Source of the DNA: an uncultured Acidimicrobiales bacterium
GTDB taxonomy: Bacteria > Actinomycetota > Acidimicrobiia > Acidimicrobiales > CADCSY01
Assembly: GCA_902805555.1 (NCBI GenBank)
Contig: CADCSY010000024.1
Span: 16,406 to 80,405, forward strand
Length of the DNA stretch: 64,000 nt
Reading direction: 5' to 3'
Position numbers and translations under genes: made by a program. The notes beneath the pieces were generated by a model, which was not told where the DNA came from, made no database searches, and saw only the letters and a program-made list of their open reading frames with translations. Numbering within the stretch: position 1 is the first letter of the stretch; each line of letters begins with the position of its first letter. Below, piece by piece: positions 45,631-53,736 of the stretch.

Positions 45631-46383
45631 TCACCCTCGTCCCGGGGTCAGGACGGCCACGTCGACCGCCTCCTCGCGACCCCGCACCTCGACGCAGGAC
45701 CGGGAGGCCCCGGGATGCTCGTCCTGCACGAGGGAGTACAGCGGCTCCGCCAGCACCACCTGTCCGACCCTGGCGGTCGACTGGAGGCGTGACGCGACGT
45801 TGACGGCGTCGCCGAGGGCGGTGAAGTCGACGACGGTGCCAGACCCCACCTTGCCGACGAACGCGCGCCCTGCGTTGGCGGCCACGCCGACGGGGAGATC
45901 CCCCATCGCGACGGCAAGGTCGATCGCCGCGAGGGCGGTGCGGCGGCGGTACGCGGTGCCGGCGACGCCCGGGACGAAGATCGCCATGACCTCGTCACCG
46001 ATCAGCTTGTCGATGATCGCGTCGTGGTCGATCAGGACCTCGGTGGCGGTCGCATAGAAGCGGTTCAGGCCCTCGGCGAACTCGGTGGGCGAGCTGTGCT
46101 CACCGAGCCCGGTCGACCCGCGCACGTCGGCGAAGAGGATGCCGACGTCCAGCTCGAGGCCGCCGTCGGGGAGGTGGTCGAAGCAGAAGGAGCACAGGTT
46201 CGGGTTCTTCCGGCTCGGCCCGCGGCCGATCCAGCCGCACACCCGCCCGCCCGCGCCCCCGAACGGGTTGCGGCACATCCGGCAACGCGGGTCGTGGGGG
46301 AGGTGCCTGAACACCCGCTGCGCCAACCGGAGCGGCTCGTAGCCGTCGACCAGCACCTGCTGCCACGCCAGAGGCCGCACCAC
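45631..46383 (-). CDS. Adenylate/guanylate cyclase domain protein with Cys-rich N-terminus
   Basis: A 250-residue single-domain class III cyclase. N-terminal cysteines C34, C37, C49, C64 and C67 (RCRMC, RVC, NLCSFC) enclose GRGPSRKNPN, a cluster shared by a group of actinobacterial cyclases and likely a zinc or iron-sulfur site. The catalytic domain (75-245) has metal Asp D86 (FADVRGS) and D130 (KLIGDEV), K126, and ALGDAVNVASRL with D192, N195 and R199. So it can be active as a homodimer, making cAMP or another cyclic nucleotide. GTG 46383 is 6 nt after CATGAT. Convergent with the alpha-barrel gene; stops 17 nt apart. Confidence 0.88.
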   Translation of the reverse strand: MVRPLAWQQVLVDGYEPLRLAQRVFRHLPHDPRCRMCRNPFGGAGGRVCGWIGRGPSRKNPNLCSFCFDHLPDGGLELDVGILFADVRGSTGLGEHSSPTEFAEGLNRFYATATEVLIDHDAIIDKLIGDEVMAIFVPGVAGTAYRRRTALAAIDLAVAMGDLPVGVAANAGRAFVGKVGSGTVVDFTALGDAVNVASRLQSTARVGQVVLAEPLYSLVQDEHPGASRSCVEVRGREEAVDVAVLTPGRG

Positions 46384-46463
46384 GGGAGGATCATGGCCGC
46401 TGCAGGACGCCGGCGGACGGTCAGCGCCGATCCCGAGGCGGCTCGAGGACGTGACCGGCGCGT

Positions 46464-47120
46464 CTAGGCCAGCGCCGGCGGCGGCGTGCCGGCAGGCGCC
46501 TCGCCGGGCGGGGCGGGGAGCCAGGCCATGAGCGCCTCTGTGGCCCTCCCGGGGTCGGCGAGCGGGACCCAGAGGTGGCCGACGGGCTCGTTCGGACGTG
46601 GGACGGTGCTGCGGTGCTCGCCCTTGGCTCGGGAGACCTTGCGGCGGGCGTGGTCGAACACGACGAGGTCCTCGAACACCACCAGCAGGTCGACCGGCTC
46701 GTCGTCGGGCGCCAGGCTCACCTCACGAGCCGGGTCACGGGCGCCGAGCCACTCGTCCACCCCCGGGCCGATCCAGGCGGTGGCGACGGCCTCCCTGGGG
46801 ATGGCCTCGGCTGCACGGAACAACCCCTTGTCGGCGACGACGAGCGCATCGGAGCGCAGGACGAGCGTGACGTGGCGCCCGGCCACGAGCGGACGGGCGA
46901 CGCCGGCGGCGAAGCCGAGCAGGGCCAGCGGCACCACGAGGCCGACGGCGACCCCGGCGACCGATGAGCCCGACCGCACCACCGTGACGGCGATGGCCAC
47001 GGCCACCGCGAGGGGGAGGGCGACGAGGAGCGACACCGCCACCACCAGGGCGGGGGTCGAGAACGTGTGGCGCCGCAGCGGCAGCACGACGGGCCGACCG
47101 GACGTGTCGTCCCCCGTCAT
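46464..47120 (-). CDS. Two-helix membrane protein with PH-like domain
   Basis: A 218-residue membrane protein. Helices at about 20-45 and 52-75, then a bacterial-PH-like beta domain with RHVTLVLRSDALVVADKGLFRAAEAIPREAVATAWIG, ending in a Pro/Ala-rich tail. The middle has DLLVVFEDLVVFDHARRKVSRAKG. No catalytic motif is seen. The gene begins 22 nt after the stop of the methyltransferase gene (47143-47769), so they form one unit. ATG 47120 is used because the open frame beyond it is antisense to that gene. Function unknown. Confidence 0.7.
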   Translation of the reverse strand: MTGDDTSGRPVVLPLRRHTFSTPALVVAVSLLVALPLAVAVAIAVTVVRSGSSVAGVAVGLVVPLALLGFAAGVARPLVAGRHVTLVLRSDALVVADKGLFRAAEAIPREAVATAWIGPGVDEWLGARDPAREVSLAPDDEPVDLLVVFEDLVVFDHARRKVSRAKGEHRSTVPRPNEPVGHLWVPLADPGRATEALMAWLPAPPGEAPAGTPPPALA

Positions 47121-47142
47121 CGCCGGCCCGCCGGCCGGCTGG

Positions 47143-47769
47143 CTAGCGGTCACGCCGCAGCACCCGGAGCGAGCCGGTCGCCGCCTGGTCGACGAAGCCG
47201 TCGGCCAGCGCTCGCAGGTACACCTCGTAGGGCGGGCGCCCGCCGTCGGCAGGGTCGGGGAACACGTCGTGGATGGCGAGCAGCCCGCCGACCGCGACCT
47301 TGGGCGACCAGGCGTCGTAGTCCGCGTGGGCGGGCTCGGCGCCGTGGCCGCCGTCGACGAACACGAGCGCTGCGGGTCCTGCGACGAGGGACGCCGCCAC
47401 CGGTGACGACGCCACCACCGCCACGACGTGGGGTTCGAGGCCGGCCTCCCAGATCGTCCGGCGGAAGGTGGGCAGCGTGTCGATGAGGCCGACCCCCGGG
47501 TCGACGAGGGACGGGTCGTGCCACTCCCACCCCGGCTGGTTCTCCTCCGAGCCGCGGTGGTGGTCGACCGCCACGAGCACGGTGCCTCCCTCCCTGGCGG
47601 CCGCACCGAGGTAGATGCCGGACTTCCCGCACCAGCTGCCGATCTCGACCAGCGGTGCGCCCGGGACCGCCCTGGTGGCGTCCAGACCGGCCCGGTGGAG
47701 GGCGAGGCCCTCGTCGGGGGGCATGAAGCCCTTGGCCGCCTCAGCACGCTCGAGCAGGCTCGGTTCCAC
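47143..47769 (-). CDS. Class I SAM-dependent methyltransferase (CmcI/Methyltransf_24-like)
   Basis: A 208-residue methyltransferase. Motif I is LVEIGSWCGKSGIYLGAAA at about 39-57, followed by TVLVAVDHHRGSEENQPGWEW, a loop found in Methyltransf_24/CmcI-like sugar or phenolic O-methyltransferases, and ALVFVDGGHGAEPAHADYDAW with metal-binding Asp/His. GGLLAIHDVF gives motif IV. GTG 47769 is preferred over TTG 47808: the homologous EPSLLERAEAAKGF segment starts there, 8 nt after TAGCCT. It could act on the product of the nearby glycosyltransferase cluster, though on the other strand. Confidence 0.85.
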   Translation of the reverse strand: MEPSLLERAEAAKGFMPPDEGLALHRAGLDATRAVPGAPLVEIGSWCGKSGIYLGAAAREGGTVLVAVDHHRGSEENQPGWEWHDPSLVDPGVGLIDTLPTFRRTIWEAGLEPHVVAVVASSPVAASLVAGPAALVFVDGGHGAEPAHADYDAWSPKVAVGGLLAIHDVFPDPADGGRPPYEVYLRALADGFVDQAATGSLRVLRRDR

Positions 47770-47777
47770 GGCGGGCG

Positions 47778-47783
47778 AGGCTA
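47778..47783 (-). promoter_or_regulatory. -10 element for methyltransferase gene
   Basis: TAGCCT on the minus strand ends 8 nt before GTG 47769; no Shine-Dalgarno. Confidence 0.45.
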
Positions 47784-47886
47784 CGGGGAGCGGCCGCCTG
47801 CCCTGCAAGCGGCGAGGTGCACGCCGGACCCGTTGCCGCCGCCAGCCCGTCGCGGATCAGGTGCGGGGATCCAGCTCCGGCAGGGG

Positions 47887-48055
47887 GCCACAGGTGCCGC
47901 TCCCGTCCGGCCAGGGGAACGGGTCAGGCAGCGAGATCGGCCGGGACGACGTCATCGGGCGCCACCTCGAGCCACAGGTGCCGCGCCCGTCCGCCCAGGG
48001 GGGACGGGTCAGGCAGCCAGGTCGGCGGGGACGACGTCGTCGGGCGCCACCTTGA
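47887..48055. repeat. Tandem duplication of the gtrA 3' end, two units of 84-85 bp
   Basis: Unit 47887-47970 is nearly identical to unit 47971-48055. The latter contains the last codons, stop and terminator hairpin of gtrA (48009-48467). The first copy therefore holds a dead copy of the coding end and a decayed hairpin. The units differ at about ten positions and one G insertion. Confidence 0.85.
47986..48008 (-). terminator. Hairpin terminator directly after gtrA
   Basis: CCCGTCC and GGACGGG with a 9-nt loop, adjoining the TGA of gtrA. It is present again, in weaker form, in the duplicated copy near 47901-47923. Confidence 0.55.
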
Positions 48056-48467
48056 ACAGCAGGGCGTCGAGCAGCAGGTACTTGGCCACCCAGAGGATGC
48101 CGAAGGCGACGAGGTTGGCGGCGCTGACCACCCAGGTGGCGTCGTTCCACCCGTGGGCGATGGCCACGAGCAGGGTCGAGAAGGCCAGGCCGAGCAGCGC
48201 CAGCGACCAGAAGGGCACGACCTCCCGCCAGAAGTGGTTCTTGCCGCTCTTGCCCCACACCCACGCCCGGTTGAGCACGTACGAGGGGATCGAGCCGATC
48301 ATCACGGCGGTGATGTTGGAGACCACGGCCGACCACCCGAACACGCCGTTGGTGAGGAGCAGCACGAGCTGGCTCACCACCACGGCCACGACCGAGACCA
48401 TGGCGTAGCGCACCGGTCGCCTGTCGAACGTGGCTCGTGCAGTCGAGAGGGGGGTCGTCACCGACAT
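48009..48467 (-). CDS. GtrA family membrane protein
   Basis: A 152-residue GtrA/DPMS-like protein with four helices at about 19-41, 46-63, 86-105 and 110-133 and the family motif NITAVMIGSIPSYVLNRAWVWGK. GtrA proteins help translocate lipid-linked sugars across the membrane. Basic loops (FDRRPVRYAM, KSGKNHFWREV) fit the inside-positive rule. ATG 48467 follows TACCCT by 7 nt, so it is leaderless; the frame is open 230 nt further upstream but without homology. Its position near glycosyltransferase and methyltransferase genes fits a glycan-export role. Confidence 0.88.
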   Translation of the reverse strand: MSVTTPLSTARATFDRRPVRYAMVSVVAVVVSQLVLLLTNGVFGWSAVVSNITAVMIGSIPSYVLNRAWVWGKSGKNHFWREVVPFWSLALLGLAFSTLLVAIAHGWNDATWVVSAANLVAFGILWVAKYLLLDALLFKVAPDDVVPADLAA

Positions 48468-48474
48468 CCGGGGG

Positions 48475-48480
48475 AGGGTA
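48475..48480 (-). promoter_or_regulatory. Leaderless -10 element for gtrA
   Basis: TACCCT on the minus strand ends 7 nt before ATG 48467. Confidence 0.6.
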
Positions 48481-48636
48481 CCGGTTGTGCGTGACCCGCC
48501 ACGCATCGGCGGCGGGGGCACGACGACCAATCCTCTGTGCCCGACGACGTCGAACGGGGCGCCGGGCGGGACAGGGACGAGCGGGGAGGTCCCGGGGGTC
48601 GACGGGCCCCTCCGACGGCCGTGCGAGGATGGGCCG

Positions 48637-49497
48637 GTGACCACCGCACTCGACGAGCTGGTGGAGATCCTCGACCTGGAGCCCATCGAGGTCAACATCT
48701 TCCGCGGCGTCAGCCCGAAGGACGACCGCCAGCGGGTGTTCGGGGGCCAGGTGGCGGGCCAGGCGCTGGTGGCAGCCGCCCGGACGGTGGGACCCGACCG
48801 CCCGGTGCACTCGCTCCACGCCTACTTCCTCCGCCCCGGCGACCCCCTCGTCCCGATCCTCTACGAGGTCGACCGCATCCGGGACGGGCGCTCGTTCACC
48901 ACGAGGCGGGTGGTGGCCATCCAGCACGGCAAGGCCATCTTCAACCTGCAGGCCTCCTTCCACACGGTCGAGGACGGCCTCGAGCACCAGGCGGACATGC
49001 CGCAGGTGGCCGCTCCCGAGACGCTGCCGACCTTCGCCGAGCGCTACGCCCCCCACGCCGCGAAGCTCGGCGAGTGGATGAAGCGCCCCCGGCCCATCGA
49101 CACCCGGCACCTCGACGCCCCCCGCTTCGACCGCTCGGGCAACGAGGTCGAGGCGCCCCGCTTCGGCCAGGCGGTGTGGCTCCGGGCCGACGGCGTCCTG
49201 CCTGACGACCCCGTGCTGCACGCCTGCATCGTCACCTACGCCAGCGACATGACCCTGCTCGACACCACCGTCCTCCCCCACGGCCTGAGCTGGGAGGGCG
49301 GCACGCTGATGATGGCGAGCCTCGACCACGCCATGTGGTTCCACCGGAGCTTCCGGGCCGACGACTGGCTCCTCTACGACCTGGACACGCCGTCGGGCTC
49401 GCACGCCAGGGGCCTGGCCCGGGGCTCGATCTTCACCTCGGACGGGAAGCTCGCGGTCTCGGTCGTGCAGGAGGGCCTCATCCGGGTGATCCGGTGA
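48637..49497 (+). CDS. tesB: Acyl-CoA thioesterase II (TesB-like)
   Basis: A 286-residue double-hotdog acyl-CoA thioesterase. Start of the fold: VNIFRGVSPKDDRQRVFGGQVAGQALVAA, typical of TesB. SLHAYFLRPGDPLVPILYEVDRIRDGRSFTTRRV ends the first hotdog; the second has YASDMTLLDTTVLPHG and SLDHAMWFHRSFRADDWLLYDL, with the catalytic Asp/Thr of the family. Length is normal. It hydrolyses medium- and long-chain acyl-CoA. GTG 48637 is 6 nt after GAGGAT, which may be a -10 or a Shine-Dalgarno-like site. The sugar dehydrogenase gene begins 25 nt downstream. Confidence 0.92.
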   Translation: MTTALDELVEILDLEPIEVNIFRGVSPKDDRQRVFGGQVAGQALVAAARTVGPDRPVHSLHAYFLRPGDPLVPILYEVDRIRDGRSFTTRRVVAIQHGKAIFNLQASFHTVEDGLEHQADMPQVAAPETLPTFAERYAPHAAKLGEWMKRPRPIDTRHLDAPRFDRSGNEVEAPRFGQAVWLRADGVLPDDPVLHACIVTYASDMTLLDTTVLPHGLSWEGGTLMMASLDHAMWFHRSFRADDWLLYDLDTPSGSHARGLARGSIFTSDGKLAVSVVQEGLIRVIR

Positions 49498-49522
49498 CCG
49501 TGGCCGCCCCGGAGACCTGCCC

Positions 49523-50851
49523 GTGACCGCGCCCAGGACCACCGTCGGCCAGCCCCCCGTCCGGCGTGGTCCGGTCCGGCGCCTGGTCGCCGCCATCGCC
49601 CTCGCCGGCGTGGTCGCCGCCTGCGGCGGGGACGGTGGGGACGACGCCACAGCCCAGCCCGACGACACCGTCGCCCCGCCCACCACCGGGTCCTCCGGCG
49701 CCGGTGACGGCACCGGCGAACCAGGTGGGGAGGCACCCGGCACGGAGGCGTCGGCTGGCACCACCGAGGCGCCGAGCACGACCGCGGCGGCGACGCCGAC
49801 CTCGCTCGAGGACGTCGAGGTCCGGCTCCGTGAGGTGGCCGTGGCCGAGCAGCCGGTCGCCGTCATCGTGCACCCCGACACCGGTGAGCTGTTCGTGGTC
49901 GAGCGGGCGGGGACGGTGCGGGCCCTCACAGACGGTGCGGTCGCCGCCGAGCCGCTGCTCGACATCAGCGCCGACACCGTGGCCGAGGGCGAGCGGGGCC
50001 TCCTGGGCGCAGCGTTCAGCCCCGAGGGCGACCGGCTCTACCTCAGCTACACGAACCGCGACGGGGACAGCCGCCTCCACGAGTGGACCGTCAGCGACGG
50101 GGTGGTCGACGAGGGCAGCAGGCGGGAGGTGCTGGCACAGGCCCAGCCCTTCGCCAACCACAACGGCGGCCACATCCTGTTCGGCCCCGACGGCCTGCTC
50201 TGGTACGGCCTGGGCGACGGGGGCGCGTCGGGCGACCCCGAGGACCGCGCCCAGGACCCCGACGCGCTGCTCGGCAAGATCCTGCGGATCGACCCCGCCG
50301 TCCGAGGTGACGACCCCTACGGGGTCCCCGGTGACAACCCCTTCGCCGGTGGCGGCGGGCGTGGCGAGATCGCCATCACCGGCGTGCGCAACCCGTGGCG
50401 CTTCAGCTTCGACCGCACGACGGGGGCGCTGTGGATCGGCGACGTCGGCCAGAACGAGGTGGAGGAGGTCACCGCGCTCCCCGAGGGGCGGATCCTGGGG
50501 GCCAACCTGGGCTGGGACCAGCTCGAGGGGACCGCGACCTTCGAGGGCGAGCCGCCGGCGGGCGCAGTGCCGCCCGTCTACGAGTACCGCCACGACGAGG
50601 GGGTGTCGATCACCGGCGGGGTCGTGTACCGGGGCGACGCCATCCCCGCCCTGCAGGGCGCGTACCTGTTCGGTGACCTGGCCACGGCAGCGGTGTGGGC
50701 GCTGCCGACCGACGGCACCTCGGTCGGTGCCCGGGTCGCCCTCGGCGTCGGCGTGGACCCCGGCACGCTCGTGTCCTTCGCCGAGGACGCCGACGGCGAG
50801 GTGTACGTGATCTCCATCGGCGGCAGCGTCTCCCGGCTCGAGCCGGCCTGA
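49523..50851 (+). CDS. PQQ-dependent sugar dehydrogenase (sorbosone/aldose type), lipoprotein
   Basis: A 442-residue exported beta-propeller protein. Lipoprotein signal LVAAIALAGVVAAC is lipidated at C34; a Thr/Ser/Gly/Pro-rich linker follows to about 92. The GSDH domain has VVERAGTVRAL, ERGLLGAAFSPEGDRLYLSYTNRDGD, NHNGGHILFGPDGLLWYGLGDGG (typical catalytic/PQQ segment), RNPWRFSFDRTTGALWIGDVGQNEVEEV and a terminal ITGGVVYRGDAIPALQGAYLFGD. These are hallmarks of the Asd/YliI and sorbosone dehydrogenase family. Needs PQQ, whose synthesis genes are not seen here. GTG 49523 has GGAGA 7 nt upstream. Substrate unknown. Confidence 0.92.
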   Translation: MTAPRTTVGQPPVRRGPVRRLVAAIALAGVVAACGGDGGDDATAQPDDTVAPPTTGSSGAGDGTGEPGGEAPGTEASAGTTEAPSTTAAATPTSLEDVEVRLREVAVAEQPVAVIVHPDTGELFVVERAGTVRALTDGAVAAEPLLDISADTVAEGERGLLGAAFSPEGDRLYLSYTNRDGDSRLHEWTVSDGVVDEGSRREVLAQAQPFANHNGGHILFGPDGLLWYGLGDGGASGDPEDRAQDPDALLGKILRIDPAVRGDDPYGVPGDNPFAGGGGRGEIAITGVRNPWRFSFDRTTGALWIGDVGQNEVEEVTALPEGRILGANLGWDQLEGTATFEGEPPAGAVPPVYEYRHDEGVSITGGVVYRGDAIPALQGAYLFGDLATAAVWALPTDGTSVGARVALGVGVDPGTLVSFAEDADGEVYVISIGGSVSRLEPA

Positions 50852-50970
50852 CCCGAGCAGCCGGGACCACGCCCCGGCTGCACCGACGAGGGGGCGACCG
50901 CCGAGGAGCTGCTCGTCGTGCGGCCTGCTGGCGTTGGTGCCGCACCGGGTGGGTCGTCGATCGCCCCCGG

Positions 50971-51049
50971 CCCGCCGGCCAGGTGGTGGGCGACGGCGGC
51001 CCCGCTCGCCCGCCGGCCAGGTGGTGGTGGGCGACGGCGGCCCCGCTCG
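50971..51049. repeat. Tandem direct repeat, two copies of a 38-41-bp unit
   Basis: CCCGCCGGCCAGGTGGTG- begins at 50971 and 51009; the second copy carries an extra GTG. It lies within the 267-nt gap between the sugar dehydrogenase stop and the FAD oxidase start. The open frame through it belongs to no recognisable domain. Confidence 0.75.
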
Positions 51050-51105
51050 CTCGCAGACCTCGCCGAGGAGTCGGCCCGGCCCGCAGGGCTGCGTCATCGA
51101 AGCCC

Positions 51106-51111
51106 TAGCCT
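51106..51111 (+). promoter_or_regulatory. Leaderless -10 element for the FAD-linked oxidase gene
   Basis: TAGCCT ends 7 nt before GTG 51119 and fixes the start in a longer open frame. Confidence 0.6.
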
Positions 51112-51118
51112 CCGGCTG

Positions 51119-52513
51119 GTGGCGGGTCGGGAGGCGCTGCTCGCCGAGCTGCGAGGAGTCGTCGGTGCCCGGCACGTGCTCGACGACGAGGACGTGCGAG
51201 CCGGCTACGAGGTCGACTGGACCCGGCGCTGGCGGGGCGAGGCGCTGGCCGTGGTCCGTCCCGGCACGACCGCCGAGGTGGCGGGGGTGGTGTCGGCCTG
51301 CGCCGGCGCGCGGGTGGCTGTCGTCCCCCAGGGGGGCAACACCGGCCTGGTCGGGGGGAGCGTGCCGGCGGGCGGCGAGGTCGTGGTCAGCCTGCGGCGC
51401 CTCGTCGACGTGGGGCCGGTCGACCCCCTCTCGGGCCAGGTGACCGCAGGGGCCGGCGTGGTGCTCGCCGACCTCCAGGCGCAGCTGGCGCCGGCCGGGC
51501 GCGAGCTGGCCGTGGACCTCGCCGCCCGCAGCAGCGCCACGGTGGGCGGGCTCGTGGCCACCAACGCAGGTGGCCTGCGGGTGCTCCGCCACGGGACGAT
51601 GCGCCACCAGGTGGTCGGGCTCGAGGCGGTGCTGGCCGACGGCAGCGTGGTGTCACGCCTCGGCGGCCTGGCCAAGGACGCCACCGGCTACGACCTCTCC
51701 TCGCTGCTCGTGGGCAGCGAGGGCACCCTGGGCGTGGTGACCGCAGCCCGCCTGCGGCTCGTGCCCACCCGCCCGGAGCGGGTGACCGCCCTCTTGGCCG
51801 TGCGATCCGTGGCGGACGCGGTGGCGGTGGCGGCCGAGCTCCGCGACCGGCTCGACAGCCTCGACGTCGCCGAGCTCGTGGTGGGGCCGACCCTCGCCCT
51901 CGTCGCCCGCCAGCGGGGCCTCGTCCCCCCCTTCGCGGTCGTGCCACCCGCCGCGCTCCTCGTCGAGTGCGGAAGCCGCGAGTCGGCGCCTGTCGACGAG
52001 CTGGCCGAGGCGGTGCTCGGCTGCGGCGCCATGGTGGAGGACGCCGCCGTCTCGGAGCACCCGTCGGAGCGGGCCCGGCTGTGGCAGCACCGGGAGGAGA
52101 TCACCGAGGCGCTGCAGGCCGCAGGGCCACCCCGCAAGCTCGACGTCAGCCTGCCGCTCGCCGGGCTGGCCACCTTCGCCGACGACGTCGTCGTCCGCGT
52201 CGCCGCCTCCTTCCCCGGCGCGACGTGCCACCTGTTCGGCCACGTCCTCGACGGCAACCTCCACGTCAACGTGCTCGGCGCACCGGAGGGCGACGGCGAG
52301 GCCGTCGACGCGCTGGTGCTCGGCCTCGTGGCGGCGGCGGGCGGGAGCATCGGCGCCGAGCACGGGATCGGCCGGGCCAAGGTCGGGTGGCTCCACCTCA
52401 GCCGCTCACCGGCGGAGCTGGCGGCGTTCCGGTCGGTCAAAGGGGCGCTCGACCCGGCGGGGATCCTCAACCCCGGGGTCCTCCTCCCCGCCCCGGGCGC
52501 CACCTCCTCCTGA
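51119..52513 (+). CDS. FAD-binding oxidase, GlcD/D-2-hydroxyacid dehydrogenase type
   Basis: A 464-residue flavoprotein of the VAO/PCMH family. FAD-binding region (about 35-220): AVVRPGTTAEVAGVVSACAGA, PQGGNTGLVGGSVP, LAARSSATVGGLVATNAGG, LLVGSEGTLGVVTAARLRL. The C-terminal FAD-oxidase_C cap ends with HLFGHVLDGNLHVNVLG, IGAEHGIGRAKVGWL and LDPAGILNPGVLLP, all typical of D-lactate, D-2-hydroxyglutarate or glycolate dehydrogenases. Which D-hydroxyacid is used cannot be told. GTG 51119 is inferred from the TAGCCT box 7 nt upstream. Convergent with the sulfotransferase gene. Confidence 0.93.
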   Translation: MAGREALLAELRGVVGARHVLDDEDVRAGYEVDWTRRWRGEALAVVRPGTTAEVAGVVSACAGARVAVVPQGGNTGLVGGSVPAGGEVVVSLRRLVDVGPVDPLSGQVTAGAGVVLADLQAQLAPAGRELAVDLAARSSATVGGLVATNAGGLRVLRHGTMRHQVVGLEAVLADGSVVSRLGGLAKDATGYDLSSLLVGSEGTLGVVTAARLRLVPTRPERVTALLAVRSVADAVAVAAELRDRLDSLDVAELVVGPTLALVARQRGLVPPFAVVPPAALLVECGSRESAPVDELAEAVLGCGAMVEDAAVSEHPSERARLWQHREEITEALQAAGPPRKLDVSLPLAGLATFADDVVVRVAASFPGATCHLFGHVLDGNLHVNVLGAPEGDGEAVDALVLGLVAAAGGSIGAEHGIGRAKVGWLHLSRSPAELAAFRSVKGALDPAGILNPGVLLPAPGATSS

Positions 52514-52573
52514 CCGGCCGGCCCGTCCCGGTGCGCAGACGTGGACGCGGGATCGCGACGGCGGTCGTCGGCG

Positions 52574-53536
52574 TCACGACGAGCTCGGACGAGTCCCAGT
52601 GCCCCCCGGGGCGCCGCCCTCGAGTGGGGGCGGGCCGAGCCAGCCGTGGTGGACCCAGGCAGCGAGGTCCGGTTCCACCAGCTCGGTCACCCGGGCCTGG
52701 TAGCGGGCGACACCAGGACCGTCGACGAGGTCGCGCCACGCCCCGGTGGCGCCTCGGTGGAAGAAGTCATCGGTGCTGCGCCACCAGCCCTGATCGGCGT
52801 TCGGGGCCAGGTCCACCGCGCGTTCCTTCATGCTGCCGAAGGTCGCGGCTGCAGCCAGCTCCTCGAGCCGCCCGTCGGCCACGTCGATCCCGAGCACGCC
52901 GGCGAGGCGGCGCAGCTGGCCGCAGAGGTCGGACGACAGGTCGCCGTAGTGGAACAGCGCCACGTTCGCGTCCGTGCGCCGGTCCCAGAACGTCTCCAGG
53001 TGGTGGAGGGTCCTCGCCAGGCTCGAGGCGGAGAGGTCCCCGTCCATCCAGGCCCAGAACCGCTCGACGGGATCCTCGGGCGCCGGCGGCAGAGGCGGGC
53101 CCAGCTCGACGAGGTCGTCGAGGCCGACCGCGGCCGCCCGCTGGGCCATCAGCTGGTCCTTGTCGATGTTGTCCCAGTGGTGCGACCACGACAGCGCGAC
53201 GTCCCTGGGGTCGCGCCCGACGCACAGGTAGGTGACCCGCTCGTCGTGCGGGAGCCCGTCGAACGGGGTGTGCGTCTTGATGAAGCGCCGGTGCCGCTGG
53301 GCCTCCAGGTCGGCGACCACGTCGCCGAGGGGTCGGGTGAGCATGTCGAGCCACGGGGAGATCCTGGCGAGCGGCCGGTCGAAGGTCGTCGAGTCGAAGA
53401 GCAGCAGCGCGCAGAGCATCTGCATCCACGTGGTGCCGCACTTGGGTGGCGTGCTGATGACGACGTCGTCGGGCCGGAACCGGAACCCCTCCCAGCGGCT
53501 GCTGTCGTACACCAGCGTGTGGTAGCGGACGACCAC
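52574..53536 (-). CDS. Sulfotransferase family protein
   Basis: A 320-residue PAPS-dependent sulfotransferase. The 5'-phosphosulfate-binding loop is STPPKCGTTWMQMLCALL (P-K-x-G-T-T-W), with the 3'-phosphate-binding segment CVGRDPRDVALSWSHHW and the C-terminal GATGAWRDLV loop that matches RKGxxGDW. The catalytic His is probably in FIKTHTPFDGLP. It is a Sulfotransfer_1 enzyme, as in steroid or glycan sulfotransferases; acceptor unknown. GAGGGGG lies 6 nt before GTG 53536. No signal peptide. Divergent from the hemolysin III gene with a 200-nt gap. Confidence 0.9.
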   Translation of the reverse strand: MVVRYHTLVYDSSRWEGFRFRPDDVVISTPPKCGTTWMQMLCALLLFDSTTFDRPLARISPWLDMLTRPLGDVVADLEAQRHRRFIKTHTPFDGLPHDERVTYLCVGRDPRDVALSWSHHWDNIDKDQLMAQRAAAVGLDDLVELGPPLPPAPEDPVERFWAWMDGDLSASSLARTLHHLETFWDRRTDANVALFHYGDLSSDLCGQLRRLAGVLGIDVADGRLEELAAAATFGSMKERAVDLAPNADQGWWRSTDDFFHRGATGAWRDLVDGPGVARYQARVTELVEPDLAAWVHHGWLGPPPLEGGAPGGTGTRPSSS

Positions 53537-53736
53537 GGCGCACCCCCTCGTGCCCCGCTCGCGCTGGGGCGGGTCGGAGGAAGCGTCTCACAAGCCGGCT
53601 GCGCCACGCCGGACGATGTCGTCGCCGAGGCGGCGAGGGTGCAGCCTCCCGCTACCGTCGCCTCATCGAGCACCACGCCGACCCTGCGCCCGGGAGACGC
53701 CAGCACGCCGAGCGCCTGGTCGTCGACGTCCACGGG

